64,000 nucleotides of DNA from Zobellia galactanivorans (GTDB lineage: Bacteria > Bacteroidota > Bacteroidia > Flavobacteriales > Flavobacteriaceae). The notes below the pieces were generated by a model. The model searched no databases and was not told the origin of the DNA. It saw only the letters and a list, made by a program, of their open reading frames with translations. How positions within the stretch are numbered: position 1 is the first letter of the stretch; every line of letters begins with the position of its first letter. Shown in pieces: positions 47,788 through 56,883 of the stretch. Made by a program: the position numbers and the translations under genes. The stretch spans positions 434,001-498,000 of the forward strand of contig NC_015844.1 of NCBI RefSeq assembly GCF_000973105.1, given 5' to 3'.

Positions 47788-48366
47788 CTATATTTCTAGA
47801 ACCCCTGGTTCTTCAATACCGTTCAAATGCACGCGAAGGTATTTTAAGGCCAAAGTAATCTGGTTTTCAACGGTTTTAGGACTTATTCCCATCTCTACGG
47901 CAATATCTTTTACGGGAAGGCCTTCAAAACGGCTTTTGATAAACGTCTCCTGTCTTCTCTTTGGCATTTTGGCCACCAGGTTTTTCAACCTTTCCATGGT
48001 AAAATTGTAATCCAATTGATCCGTGGTAGACAGGTCAAAGCCTCGCTGCACACCTTCCGATGCCAAATAATCGCGTACACGCCCCCGTCTTATGAAGTTT
48101 TTCTTGATCAAATTATAGGCAATTGTAAAGATATAGGCCTTAAAGGAATTGTCAGGTTTGAGGTTTTCCTTCTTTTCCCAAATTTTAGCAAAGACATCTT
48201 GCACCACCCCCTCGGCCTCTACGGGCGATTTTAAATACCCCAAGGCAAAATAATACAGCCTTTTATTATATCGGTCGAACAGTTCCCTATAGGCCACATC
48301 ACATCCGAGTTTGAGATTGATTACTGAAACTTGATCACATTCTTCCACTATTTTTAAAGTGCTCAT
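47788..48366 (-). CDS. ECF-type RNA polymerase sigma factor (Bacteroidota family)
   Basis: A 192-residue sigma-70 factor with only regions 2 and 4. Region 2 (about 24-90) has AYRELFDRYNKRLYYFALGY and VVQDVFAKIWEKKE. Region 4 (about 133-182) has MPKRRQETFIKSRFEGLPVKDIA and GISPKTVENQITLALKYLR, an HTH that reads the -35 element. It should be held inactive by the FecR protein encoded downstream and, when released, drive the STN-SusC operon. Its ATG lies only 5 nt after the stop of the DUF5107/TPR gene, so the two are almost certainly co-transcribed, which is an unusual arrangement for a sigma gene. Confidence 0.93.
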   Translation of the reverse strand: MSTLKIVEECDQVSVINLKLGCDVAYRELFDRYNKRLYYFALGYLKSPVEAEGVVQDVFAKIWEKKENLKPDNSFKAYIFTIAYNLIKKNFIRRGRVRDYLASEGVQRGFDLSTTDQLDYNFTMERLKNLVAKMPKRRQETFIKSRFEGLPVKDIAVEMGISPKTVENQITLALKYLRVHLNGIEEPGVLEI

Positions 48367-48371
48367 ACTTT

Positions 48372-51300
48372 CTATTTTTGGTGGTGTGCTGAATTCGTTT
48401 GTATTGGATAATCGATTTCCATAATGGCGGCCATGTCTAAAGTGACATTTGTATGGGCCATGACTTTTTCAAAGAGTTCTTCCGCCAACTTTCTTCCTCC
48501 TTCAATACCCTTATAGCCTAGGGCCATTAAATATTGGCAGTGCATTTTATTCCTTAGGTCAAGGTTTTCATCCCAAATCATCAAATCGGGAAGGGAAACC
48601 GCGAAATAGTCGATTTTAACCTCATCGGCAAGGTGGGCCTCCCCGTAAGAAATCAGTTTTCCAAATCGCTTTAGAGCTTCTTTTGACTTTTTCAGTTTTA
48701 TCAAGGCAAGGCCCTGATAAAAAATAGTTTCAGGCGGCTGATCGTTATAGAACCATACCGCCATTGGCTCGCTGGCACCCGAAGCGGCTTTCCTCCAATA
48801 CAAATTTGCTTTTTCAATATGGCCAAGCCCCTCAAGGGCACAGCCGTACCAGTAGTCGATTTCGTTCTCATGGGCACCCGGCAGTTTGCCTTCACCAAGG
48901 TTATGGGGATAGGTTCTCGCCTTTTCCAAATTTTCCATGGCGGCCTTAAAATCCTTTTTTACAAAGGCCTCGCGCGCCATACCTATCAGACTCGATGTAT
49001 AGGCCTTGGTCACTTTGCCTTCACCACCTTCCCATGGATGAAACTTCCTTTGCATAATCCATTCGTAGGCCTGCCTATATTTCCTTTCTATAATCAAGAG
49101 ATAGGCTTTTTCGATATACAGGTCATCCCGAAGCAATACCAATTGCGGATATTTCTCAAAATTTTCAAACCGAAATGCTACCGATTTGTTCAGCCGTTTA
49201 TAGAGTTGATCACGCTCCATAAAAATTCGGGCATCGTTGGGATCTAATTCAAAAGCGACCTCCATAGAGTCAAGGGCCTTGTTGAAGTCGCCCCTTTTAT
49301 TGTAATAGGCCAAGGCCAGGTTTCTATGTGCCGTTGGAAAAGAAGGGTCGTTCTTGACCGAGTTTTCCCAACACGAAATAGCATCGTTGTACTGGAGGGC
49401 GTTGTACCAAAAATTACCTAAGTAGTAAGGCGCCTTAGCACATTCAGGATAGACACGTATGGCCGACTCAAGGGCCAAAACCGCTTCCAAACGATGCGGG
49501 AAGCAATAATCGGGAAGCGCCTTCTCGGCAGCTTTTATGGTTTCAAGGGCAGCGGTATCTTTCCCCGACCGGGTCAAAAACCAAGCTTTAAAGTACAGCG
49601 CCATCGGATAGTCAGGGCCACAATGGGAAACTCCCAACCCTATCAGGGCTATGGCCTCATCGAACAAACCGGCCCGGGCATAATCCAACGAAATTTCAAT
49701 ATAATTATGAATATCGTTGCGCATGAGCTCGATCAGTTCTTCTTTAGCCCCTTGGTTCCCCATAAGGTACTTTTCAAAATACAATCCGAAATTGAAAAGG
49801 TCTATGGATAAAGACTCCTCGATAAGCAATAGGGCCCGTTCGGTTTCCCCTTGCTTTCGGAGTACGGCCACCTTTAAGTGGCGTGCTTTATGATTATGCC
49901 AATTGCGTAGCAGTGACCGGTCTACGGTATCTAAAGCCGCAACCCAATCTTGCTTCATACAATCGAGAAGTGACAGCTGAAAATACCCAGGATCCATAAA
50001 GGAAACATCCCAAACGGACTTATAAAAAGCATCATAGGCTTCGGCATACTTGCCTTGGTAAGACAGCGAAAGCCCTAGATTAAAAAGAGGCTCCCCATCC
50101 AAAGGATTCGGGTTGCGGTCTATCTGCCTATTGTAGGCCTTTAAAAAGTATGGTGCCGCCTTTCCAAACTTTCCTTTCCCCATCAACCATAGGCCCATGG
50201 CGTTATTACAACGGATATCACCTGGGTCGCGCTCCAATGCCTCTCGGTAGTACGGCAGGGGGTCATAAGTGGCATGGCGATATTGTTCCAAATGAAGTCC
50301 GTTCAAAAACAGCTCCTCGTTCGTTTCTATATCCTTAGGTTCCTTAGCCGCCTGTGCCGGCTCGGGAATGGTATTCTCAGGTTCTTTTTCCGGTCTCCAA
50401 TCCAACAGAACGCTTCCGTTCTCCAATAGGATCGAAAGTTCAAAATCGTGTTGGGGCAAATCGGGATCGATACTAAGCTCCGAGGCATACGATCGGCCCG
50501 GCCTAAAGTCATATTTTTCCTCTAAGAGCACCTCTTGTTTACACTTAAGTCGTACGGTAGCCTGGTTATAGACCGCAGTGGCATATGCCTTTACAAGGGC
50601 CCTATCCCCTTCGAATACGAGGTTCAACATCGCATCTTTTGATGCATTCTTTACCACGCCCAGATCTTGGTAGGGCATAAAGTACTGTGAAAACGATTTT
50701 TCCTCGTAAGGCTTGAGCCATGTAAAATCGGGTTGGTTATCGGTATAGACGCCGCACATCAACTCAATATAAGGGCCATTGGCATCGGTAAGGTTTCGGT
50801 CCCATGCCTTGCCAAAGTCCCCATTACCCCAGGTCCACTGTTTTTTTCCAGGGGAAATATGGTGATTGGCCACATGTAGCAGGCCTCCCTTAGAATCGTT
50901 TTCGTAGCCCCCGACAAAATTGTAATCCGACTTCATGGCCATGTACGATGTAGGTACGGGAATATTCGCATAACGCGAAATATCGGTACCCGGGGAATAA
51001 TCAAACTTATAATAGACCCCTTTGGCAATCGGAAATTCGGAAACATCGCGTTTACCGTGATCGAATACGGCGGTAACATCGGGAGGAAAGACAGACTGAT
51101 AGTCATCATTGACCGCTACTGCCGGATTGGCCCACCACAAAAATGTTTGGGGCCTATCGGTGCGGTTATAGAGGCTTACCTTTATTTCCAAATAGGCCTT
51201 ATCGGGATGCAAGGTAAAGCCGGCCATGCCCTTGGTTCCTGACATACGCTCCATTTCACTGCACCAAACCGTTTTGCTCTGATCATCATTTTCGGTAATG

Positions 51301-51698
51301 CTATAATCAACGGGAAGGTAGGTAGAGGGGCGATGATGTTGTGGCCAGTTAAATTCGATACCTCCTGAAATCCACGGCCCCGTAAGTCCGACCAATGCCG
51401 GTTTTATCACTTCGTTATAATATACAAAATGGCGTTTTTTTACTTTATCGTAGGCCATTTGTACACGTCCGCCCAATTCGGGTAAAATCATAATTTTTAA
51501 AAAATCGTTTTCGAGAAAACAGGCCAGCCATTCCTTTTCGACCTTTTCGTCGCTTATTTTCTCGACCACCGGATAGGGGTATACTTTTCCGCTACTGCCT
51601 TGATACACCCTTTTTTCAAGAAAAATGGGGTTCTTTTCGGCAGCTCCGATTTCATAGGTAGGAATCATTATTTTTTCGCTCCAGACTTTTACGCTCAT
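48372..51698 (-). CDS. DUF5107 domain protein with TPR repeats (cytoplasmic)
   Basis: A 1108-residue protein without signal peptide. The first 350 or so residues match DUF5107, a beta-rich fold related to galactose mutarotases: LPELGGRV (72-79), SGGIEFNWPQHH (111-122), YNRTDRPQTFLWWANPA and WTWGNGDFGKAWDRNLTD. Residues from about 455 to the end are many TPR-like helical pairs (NNAMGLWLMGKGKFGKAAPYF, PLFNLGLSLSYQGKYAEAY, APYYLGNFWYNALQYNDAI). The activity is not established to my knowledge; a sugar-converting or glycosidase role is plausible from the fold. It sits in a PUL, is co-transcribed with the sigma factor (5 nt) and diverges from an AraC regulator. A TAnnTTTG promoter lies at 51826-51833. 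Confidence 0.8.
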   Translation of the reverse strand: MSVKVWSEKIMIPTYEIGAAEKNPIFLEKRVYQGSSGKVYPYPVVEKISDEKVEKEWLACFLENDFLKIMILPELGGRVQMAYDKVKKRHFVYYNEVIKPALVGLTGPWISGGIEFNWPQHHRPSTYLPVDYSITENDDQSKTVWCSEMERMSGTKGMAGFTLHPDKAYLEIKVSLYNRTDRPQTFLWWANPAVAVNDDYQSVFPPDVTAVFDHGKRDVSEFPIAKGVYYKFDYSPGTDISRYANIPVPTSYMAMKSDYNFVGGYENDSKGGLLHVANHHISPGKKQWTWGNGDFGKAWDRNLTDANGPYIELMCGVYTDNQPDFTWLKPYEEKSFSQYFMPYQDLGVVKNASKDAMLNLVFEGDRALVKAYATAVYNQATVRLKCKQEVLLEEKYDFRPGRSYASELSIDPDLPQHDFELSILLENGSVLLDWRPEKEPENTIPEPAQAAKEPKDIETNEELFLNGLHLEQYRHATYDPLPYYREALERDPGDIRCNNAMGLWLMGKGKFGKAAPYFLKAYNRQIDRNPNPLDGEPLFNLGLSLSYQGKYAEAYDAFYKSVWDVSFMDPGYFQLSLLDCMKQDWVAALDTVDRSLLRNWHNHKARHLKVAVLRKQGETERALLLIEESLSIDLFNFGLYFEKYLMGNQGAKEELIELMRNDIHNYIEISLDYARAGLFDEAIALIGLGVSHCGPDYPMALYFKAWFLTRSGKDTAALETIKAAEKALPDYCFPHRLEAVLALESAIRVYPECAKAPYYLGNFWYNALQYNDAISCWENSVKNDPSFPTAHRNLALAYYNKRGDFNKALDSMEVAFELDPNDARIFMERDQLYKRLNKSVAFRFENFEKYPQLVLLRDDLYIEKAYLLIIERKYRQAYEWIMQRKFHPWEGGEGKVTKAYTSSLIGMAREAFVKKDFKAAMENLEKARTYPHNLGEGKLPGAHENEIDYWYGCALEGLGHIEKANLYWRKAASGASEPMAVWFYNDQPPETIFYQGLALIKLKKSKEALKRFGKLISYGEAHLADEVKIDYFAVSLPDLMIWDENLDLRNKMHCQYLMALGYKGIEGGRKLAEELFEKVMAHTNVTLDMAAIMEIDYPIQTNSAHHQK

Positions 51699-51772
51699 TA
51701 CTTCATTTCATTTAGCCCTTTTCAAATGTCAATTAGGCTGATTGTTTATACGACAAGGAATTTATTGGAATA

Positions 51773-51782
51773 CCGATATCGG
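51773..51782. promoter_or_regulatory. 10-bp palindrome CCGATATCGG in divergent promoter region
   Basis: A perfect palindrome lies between the AraC gene and the DUF5107 gene, about 44 nt downstream of the candidate -7 element of the latter. It could be an operator, or chance. Confidence 0.3.
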
Positions 51783-51825
51783 CCATGATCATACCACCAA
51801 AGGATACTGCCACTTCGATATAGAA

Positions 51826-51853
51826 CAAATGTATTCGCTGACGAGGCATCAAA
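51826..51853 (-). promoter_or_regulatory. Candidate promoter of the DUF5107-sigma operon
   Basis: On the minus strand TTTG (complement of 51850-51853) is followed after 16 nt by TACATTTG (complement of 51826-51833), an exact TAnnTTTG -7 element. The implied leader to the ATG at 51698 is about 120 nt. Spacing is slightly short of the usual 17-23 nt. Confidence 0.45.
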
Positions 51854-51908
51854 AAATAGATTATGTTATTCATTTAATGGATTATTTTCTTATTACTATA
51901 TTAGTCTT

Positions 51909-52784
51909 ATGAAAAAAAAGGATGCTTTCACGGGGCAGAAGATGTTAGTATTACATAAAAAACCCCTCAAAATTTTAAGAAAAAACCAATTTACAAGGGG
52001 CTTATATGTGACAGACGTCGGTTATTTCCCAAAGGCTCAATATCACTATCGCGAGAGACCCGAGGGCTGTCCGGAATATATTCTTATTTTTTGCGCCAAG
52101 GGAAAAGGGTGGATAGAAATCGAAGGGAAGCGGCATAATCTTTCCGAAAACCAGTTTTCCATTATACCTAAAAACGCGCCCCACAAGTATGGTGCGGATT
52201 ATACCGACCCATGGACCATCTACTGGATACATTTTAACGGGGAAAACACGGATCACTTCATCAACCCCTTTGTCTACCCAAGGACCTTGATAAAGACGCC
52301 GAACAGCAGGTTAAGGGAAAGAGCCTATCTTTTTGAGGAAATATACTATACCCTTGAAGCGGGAAATTCATTGAACAATCTAGAATACAGCAGTGTGCTG
52401 CTTATCAACCTTCTGGGTTCGTTTAAATACCATTCCCTTTTTACACAGACCAAGACTTCGTTGAACAACGACCCTGTCTCCATAGCCATTGCCCTTATGA
52501 AGGAAAACATACAGAAAAAACTTAGTATACATGAAATCGCCTCCTCTTCGGGCCTTTCCGTTTCGCACTTCTGCCTTCTCTTTAAAAAGAAGACCTCCCA
52601 CACCCCTATCGAACATTTTACCTTCCTAAAAATGCAGCGCGCCTGCCACCTTTTAGATTTCAGCACGCTCCGCATAAATGAAATAGCGATTGACATCGGT
52701 TATGACGACCCCTACTATTTTACCAGGGTCTTTAAGCGAGTAATGGGGAAATCACCATCGGCATATCGAGATAACATAGCCTAA
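51909..52784 (+). CDS. AraC-family regulator with N-terminal cupin domain
   Basis: A 291-residue one-component regulator. Residues about 30-130 form a cupin-like ligand-binding domain (YILIFCAKGKGWIEIEGKRHNL, FSIIPKNAPHKYGADYTDPW). The C-terminal 100 residues carry two HTH motifs: KLSIHEIASSSGLSVSHFCLLF and RINEIAIDIGYDDPYYFTRVF, ending GKSPSAYRDN. AraC proteins of this type respond to sugars. The divergent position suggests it controls the DUF5107-sigma operon, putting a second, intracellular sugar check on the sigma factor. ATGs at 51909 and at codon 12 are both possible starts. Confidence 0.93.
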   Translation: MKKKDAFTGQKMLVLHKKPLKILRKNQFTRGLYVTDVGYFPKAQYHYRERPEGCPEYILIFCAKGKGWIEIEGKRHNLSENQFSIIPKNAPHKYGADYTDPWTIYWIHFNGENTDHFINPFVYPRTLIKTPNSRLRERAYLFEEIYYTLEAGNSLNNLEYSSVLLINLLGSFKYHSLFTQTKTSLNNDPVSIAIALMKENIQKKLSIHEIASSSGLSVSHFCLLFKKKTSHTPIEHFTFLKMQRACHLLDFSTLRINEIAIDIGYDDPYYFTRVFKRVMGKSPSAYRDNIA

Positions 52785-52965
52785 CGCCTCACACAAGTGA
52801 TACACGGATTTAATAAAGTATAGATATTCGCCACCACCCTTTTTCGAACAAAAAAAAATACGGATAGGGGAATCACGAAAGAATAGGATATAACATAATG
52901 GAAGGCCTAATAGCGCATCTCATTCGCTAAGCCTTACCACGTTTGAGTTAGTTTTTGTTAGTTTT

Positions 52966-53002
52966 AAAAAAGGAGCGTACGTTGAATTGCGCTCCTTTTT
53001 GT
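52966..53002 (+). terminator. Intrinsic terminator downstream of the AraC gene
   Basis: AGGAGCG (52971-52977) and CGCTCCT (52990-52996) form a stem with a 12-nt loop, extended by A/T pairs and followed by T5 on the plus strand. It lies about 185 nt past the AraC stop codon, the only plus-strand gene it could serve. Confidence 0.65.
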
Positions 53003-53706
53003 TTTTATATCCTACTGTCGATATAAAATCATAACCTCCATAAATCAAAGTTTACCCGACTTCCGTATTCCATGCTTATAGCTTGTTGTTTCAGCTTTGA
53101 CTCAATTTTAACCATAGTCGCTTTGAACATCGTTGCCTTCCAATGCCACCTCCATCCTATCAAGAGTCAATGGGAAATAAAATTCCCATTAGCAATTACC
53201 GTAATGCCCTCCGTCATTACCAATAAGCCTGAATACAGAAAATATTTGCTTCTTTTTCCCGCATTGGTCCATTCTACAAAAAAACACCCTCAATACATTA
53301 GCTAGCATAATACAGCCCGTTTGAAATACGGCAAAACCAAGTCCAATATACCTGCCTATCAAAATTGCCCTTCAAACCGTGATCCCTCTAAACCGAAATC
53401 AATTTGCACATAACACGTATTTCAGGAGCTAAAGGGACGCCAAAATGTCCTAGGTCCTCCCCCCCCTTTCGATTACATAAAAATATAAGGAATGGAGCTC
53501 ACATTCACCAGGTCTATCCTTTTTTACAAATTAAAGTGGAGGAAGACCACCCCTTATTACAACTTTAAGAGAAAAGCACCGCCCCTTTCCTTATGTTGAT
53601 GGTAGACAACCTTCAAATAAGAGCCCAAAAAACCGGTAAACCCTCCCCTTTTGTTTATTATTACGTATCAAAACATGGCCAATCACAGCAATTGGCTACA
53701 TATTCA

Positions 53707-53714
53707 TAAATTTG
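53707..53714 (+). promoter_or_regulatory. -7 element (TAAATTTG) of the LuxR-type sensor gene
   Basis: TAAATTTG matches TAnnTTTG exactly and ends 34 nt before the ATG at 53749, giving a leader of about 28 nt. A TTGG lies 13 nt upstream, shorter than the usual -33 spacing. Confidence 0.5.
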
Positions 53715-53748
53715 CCTGAACTGTTTATAGGTTATACCATCAAAAAAC

Positions 53749-56580
53749 ATGCATACTTTAAATGCCTTTCATTTTTTGCGCTTCTATAAACTTGCGATTG
53801 TACTGTTTTTTGGACTACAGTTTTTGCACGCTCAAGAAACCCCACCCATCGTTAAGTTTTCCGCTTCGGAATACGGGGCGGAAAACCAGAATTGGGACGT
53901 AACCCAAAACCTCGAAGGCTATATTTACGTGGCCAACAACGAAGGACTACTTGAATATGACGGCTCTCGATGGGTCTTATATCCCTCACTTAACAATGCC
54001 GCAATTCGCTCATTATCTTCCTATAAGGACAAGGTTTATTCAGGTAGTTATATGGAGTTCGGTTATTGGACCAAAAACGACAAAGGGGCAATGGACTACC
54101 ACTCTATCTCCGAATCCATAAAAGAAAAGCTCTTCGAAGATGAAATCATATGGAATATTGAAGGGCTCGATAAATATGTGATCTTTCAGTCATACGACCG
54201 CCTTTATTTTTACGATACCGATTCAAAGGAATTGAACTTTTCTACGGACAAAGAAAACAACTACAGGTTATTCAAGGTCGACCAAAAAATATACCTACAG
54301 AAATACGACGGAAGAATTTTCAATCTTGAAAACGGAACGGAAAAATTGATTGCGACCATACCTAAAGATCTCAACATAAAGTTCCTCCTTAACATCTTCT
54401 CAATAAATGACGGGCTGGTGGTATTGACACGGACCAAGGGACTGTACAAAATAGAAAACCGCACCCTTAAAAAATGGCATATTCCCGCCGACACCCTACT
54501 TCAACATGCACGGGTATTTAGAGGCATTCAGCTAAAGGACAAAAGCTTTATGCTGGGCACCATCTCAAAAGGCATCGTTTCAATGTCGATCGATGGACAA
54601 ATTACCAGGGTATTCAACCAAAAAAATGGCTTAAGTAACAATACCGTACTCAATTTATTTGAAGATGCCGACGCCAATGTTTGGGCCGCCCTAGACAATG
54701 GCCTTGATTGTATCAACAGGCAATCGTATATAAGGGAGTACAATGACCGCGATGGTACGTTCGGAACCACCTACACCTCCATCACACACGACAAAAAGCT
54801 GTATATCGGCACCAATCAGGGACTATTCTATAAAAATCTAGATTCTGACGAAAACCTGAAATTTATAAAAGGTACGGAAGGCCAGGTTTGGTCTCTTTAT
54901 GCCGAAAACGACCAACTGCTATGCGGACACAACAATGGTGTCTTTTCCATTACGGGCAATACGGCATCGTTAGTGGCCCATATTGATGGGACGTGGGACT
55001 TTAAGCCCATACCCGATCAGCCCAACAAACTTCTGGTCGGCCATTATTCTGGCTTGGCCATATTGAAAAACGATGCAGGCTTGTGGAAACTAGACCACAA
55101 AATCAAAGGGTTTGAAATTTCATCGCGTTTTTTTGAAATTCTAGAGACTCGTGAAATATGGGTCAACCACGAAACCAAAGGAGTCTACCGATTAATACTG
55201 AACAGCGATTTATTGTCTTTTGATTCCGTGACCCTGATTCCCGACATTGAAAAAAGCAAGGGCTCCGGAATAGTAAAGATGGGCAAAGATCTGCTCTATA
55301 CAAATCGAAACGGGATTTTCAAGCTTGAGCCTAGCACAAGAAGATTTGTAAAGGACAGCACTCTGAGTCCGCTCATTCCGGAGGGCGAATATCTATCGGG
55401 CAAATTGGTATTTGATCAAAAGGAACGCCTATGGAGCTTTAACCAGACCCATATCGGCTATACCCAAAAAGGGCCCTTGAACAATATGGTAGACTTCAAC
55501 TCCATTCCCATTGGAAACAATTGGAGAAAAATGACCCTCAGCTTTGAAAATATCACCCAAATAGATAACAACAAATACCTTATAGGCAAGACCAATGGAT
55601 ACTTGTTGATAGACCTTGAGAAAATTCCGAACAAGCCCCATCAAATCGTGTTGGACAAGGTCGGCGTTACAAAAAACGAAAAGGATACCAAGGATGTCCC
55701 CATACTTGAAGAAGGACAATTTTCCTATAAGCGATCAACACTAAAATTTCATTATAGTGTACCCCAATACGACAAGTATACCAACGTTAACTACCAATAT
55801 CAATTGGAAGGGCTCGACGATTCGTGGAGCGAATGGGGTCCTGCCCCATCCGTAACCTTTGAAAAATTGCCTTTTGGAGATTACGTATTTAGGGCCCGAT
55901 CAAAAATCGGGAAACATATTTCAACGAATACGATACAATACAGCTTTGTTATTGCCCGTCCGTTTTACCTCTCCAACATAGCGCTATTGGCATACGCCCT
56001 GCTCATCTTCGGTGTCGGATTTTTAGTGCACAAATCGTATAAGACCTACTATCGCCGTCAGAACAGAAAAGCCATGCTCGAAAGTCAACGCGAAATGCAG
56101 TTGAAGTATATTCAAAGTGAACAGGAAATGATACGGCTAACCAATGAAAAGCTCAACCAGGAAATTGAAAGCAAGAACCGGGAACTCGCCATTTCTACAA
56201 TGAGTTTGATCAAGAGAAACGAATTGCTAAGAAGGGTCAAAAAAGAGCTCAAAAAGAGTGATGATACATTCAACAAGACCCATCCGGTAATAAAACTGAT
56301 CGATAAAAACCTTAACAGTTCAAAAGACCGAAAAATTTTCATGGAGGCCTTTAACAATACGGATAGGGAATTTTTAACCAGGGCCAAGGAACTGCATCCT
56401 AATTTATCATCCAACGATTTAAAGTTCTGCGCCTATTTACGATTGAACCTATCATCTAAGGAAATAGCACCGCTACTTAACATTTCCGTCAAAAGTGTAG
56501 AAGTCAGGCGTTCAAGGCTACGAAAAAAGCTCGATTTAAAAAGGGAAACGAAACTTACGGACTACATTCTCTCGATTTAA
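53749..56580 (+). CDS. Propeller/Y_Y_Y sensor with LuxR-type HTH output
   Basis: A 943-residue one-component membrane regulator. A signal peptide (to about LHAQ) precedes a large periplasmic beta-propeller (GYIYVANNEGLLEYDGSRWV, NVWAALDNGLDCINRQ, LYIGTNQGLFYKN) and a Y_Y_Y-type domain (YQLEGLDDSWSEWG, FGDYVFRARSK). A transmembrane segment at about 741-763 and a Gln/Glu-rich coiled coil (775-815) follow. The C-terminus (about 880-943) is a LuxR-like HTH: LSSKEIAPLLNISVKSVEVRRSRLRKKL. There is no kinase or receiver domain, so the signal must pass mechanically to the HTH. It most likely activates the SusC/D-GDPD-GH16 operon that starts 303 nt downstream. Confidence 0.9.
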   Translation: MHTLNAFHFLRFYKLAIVLFFGLQFLHAQETPPIVKFSASEYGAENQNWDVTQNLEGYIYVANNEGLLEYDGSRWVLYPSLNNAAIRSLSSYKDKVYSGSYMEFGYWTKNDKGAMDYHSISESIKEKLFEDEIIWNIEGLDKYVIFQSYDRLYFYDTDSKELNFSTDKENNYRLFKVDQKIYLQKYDGRIFNLENGTEKLIATIPKDLNIKFLLNIFSINDGLVVLTRTKGLYKIENRTLKKWHIPADTLLQHARVFRGIQLKDKSFMLGTISKGIVSMSIDGQITRVFNQKNGLSNNTVLNLFEDADANVWAALDNGLDCINRQSYIREYNDRDGTFGTTYTSITHDKKLYIGTNQGLFYKNLDSDENLKFIKGTEGQVWSLYAENDQLLCGHNNGVFSITGNTASLVAHIDGTWDFKPIPDQPNKLLVGHYSGLAILKNDAGLWKLDHKIKGFEISSRFFEILETREIWVNHETKGVYRLILNSDLLSFDSVTLIPDIEKSKGSGIVKMGKDLLYTNRNGIFKLEPSTRRFVKDSTLSPLIPEGEYLSGKLVFDQKERLWSFNQTHIGYTQKGPLNNMVDFNSIPIGNNWRKMTLSFENITQIDNNKYLIGKTNGYLLIDLEKIPNKPHQIVLDKVGVTKNEKDTKDVPILEEGQFSYKRSTLKFHYSVPQYDKYTNVNYQYQLEGLDDSWSEWGPAPSVTFEKLPFGDYVFRARSKIGKHISTNTIQYSFVIARPFYLSNIALLAYALLIFGVGFLVHKSYKTYYRRQNRKAMLESQREMQLKYIQSEQEMIRLTNEKLNQEIESKNRELAISTMSLIKRNELLRRVKKELKKSDDTFNKTHPVIKLIDKNLNSSKDRKIFMEAFNNTDREFLTRAKELHPNLSSNDLKFCAYLRLNLSSKEIAPLLNISVKSVEVRRSRLRKKLDLKRETKLTDYILSI

Positions 56581-56883
56581 ACGTTAAAACCACCTAAATA
56601 TTACCCCTACATTACCCCCACAAATTACTTAAACCCCTTTATAAGCACACCTTTTCCCCACTATTGCAAGCAAAAACAAAATAGCTGAAAATCCTATAAA
56701 TAATGGGGCTTAAGAAGCTATGGCCAAGACTATTTCAATATGTATGTTTTTGTAGTGCCACGTTTTCCCTCTCAAAAGAGAAATCTCTCTACATTGGTAA
56801 CAATGGAACTATATGTTCTAGTGATACAAAATGTATAACTATCTAAAAACTCAACTTTTAATCTTGAACAAAACCAACATTCT
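56581..56883. promoter_or_regulatory. 303-bp upstream region of the GH16-PUL susC
   Basis: No gene. On the plus strand it has TATGTTTTTG, a loose -7-like element, and short inverted repeats close to the gene: AGAGA/TCTCT at 56777-56788 and CATTG/CAATG at 56792-56805. No strong terminator for the upstream sensor gene was seen. Confidence 0.35.

Larger units (their letters stand above)
52785..53748. other. 964-bp intergenic region with several inverted repeats
   Basis: No gene is convincing; the 77-codon frame at 53072-53305 lacks any family feature. The region contains a terminator-like hairpin (52966-53002). After it come inverted repeats TTTTATATC/GATATAAAA (53003-53028), AATGGGAA/TTCCCATT (53169-53190) and GTAATG/CATTAC (53201-53220). 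The promoter of the next gene is at 53707-53714. The stretch 53230-53690 shows nothing I recognise. Confidence 0.5.

Noticed and set aside
53072-53305. 77-codon plus-strand frame in the 964-bp gap
   Set aside because: No conserved motif, no convincing leader or promoter, and it spans the inverted repeats.
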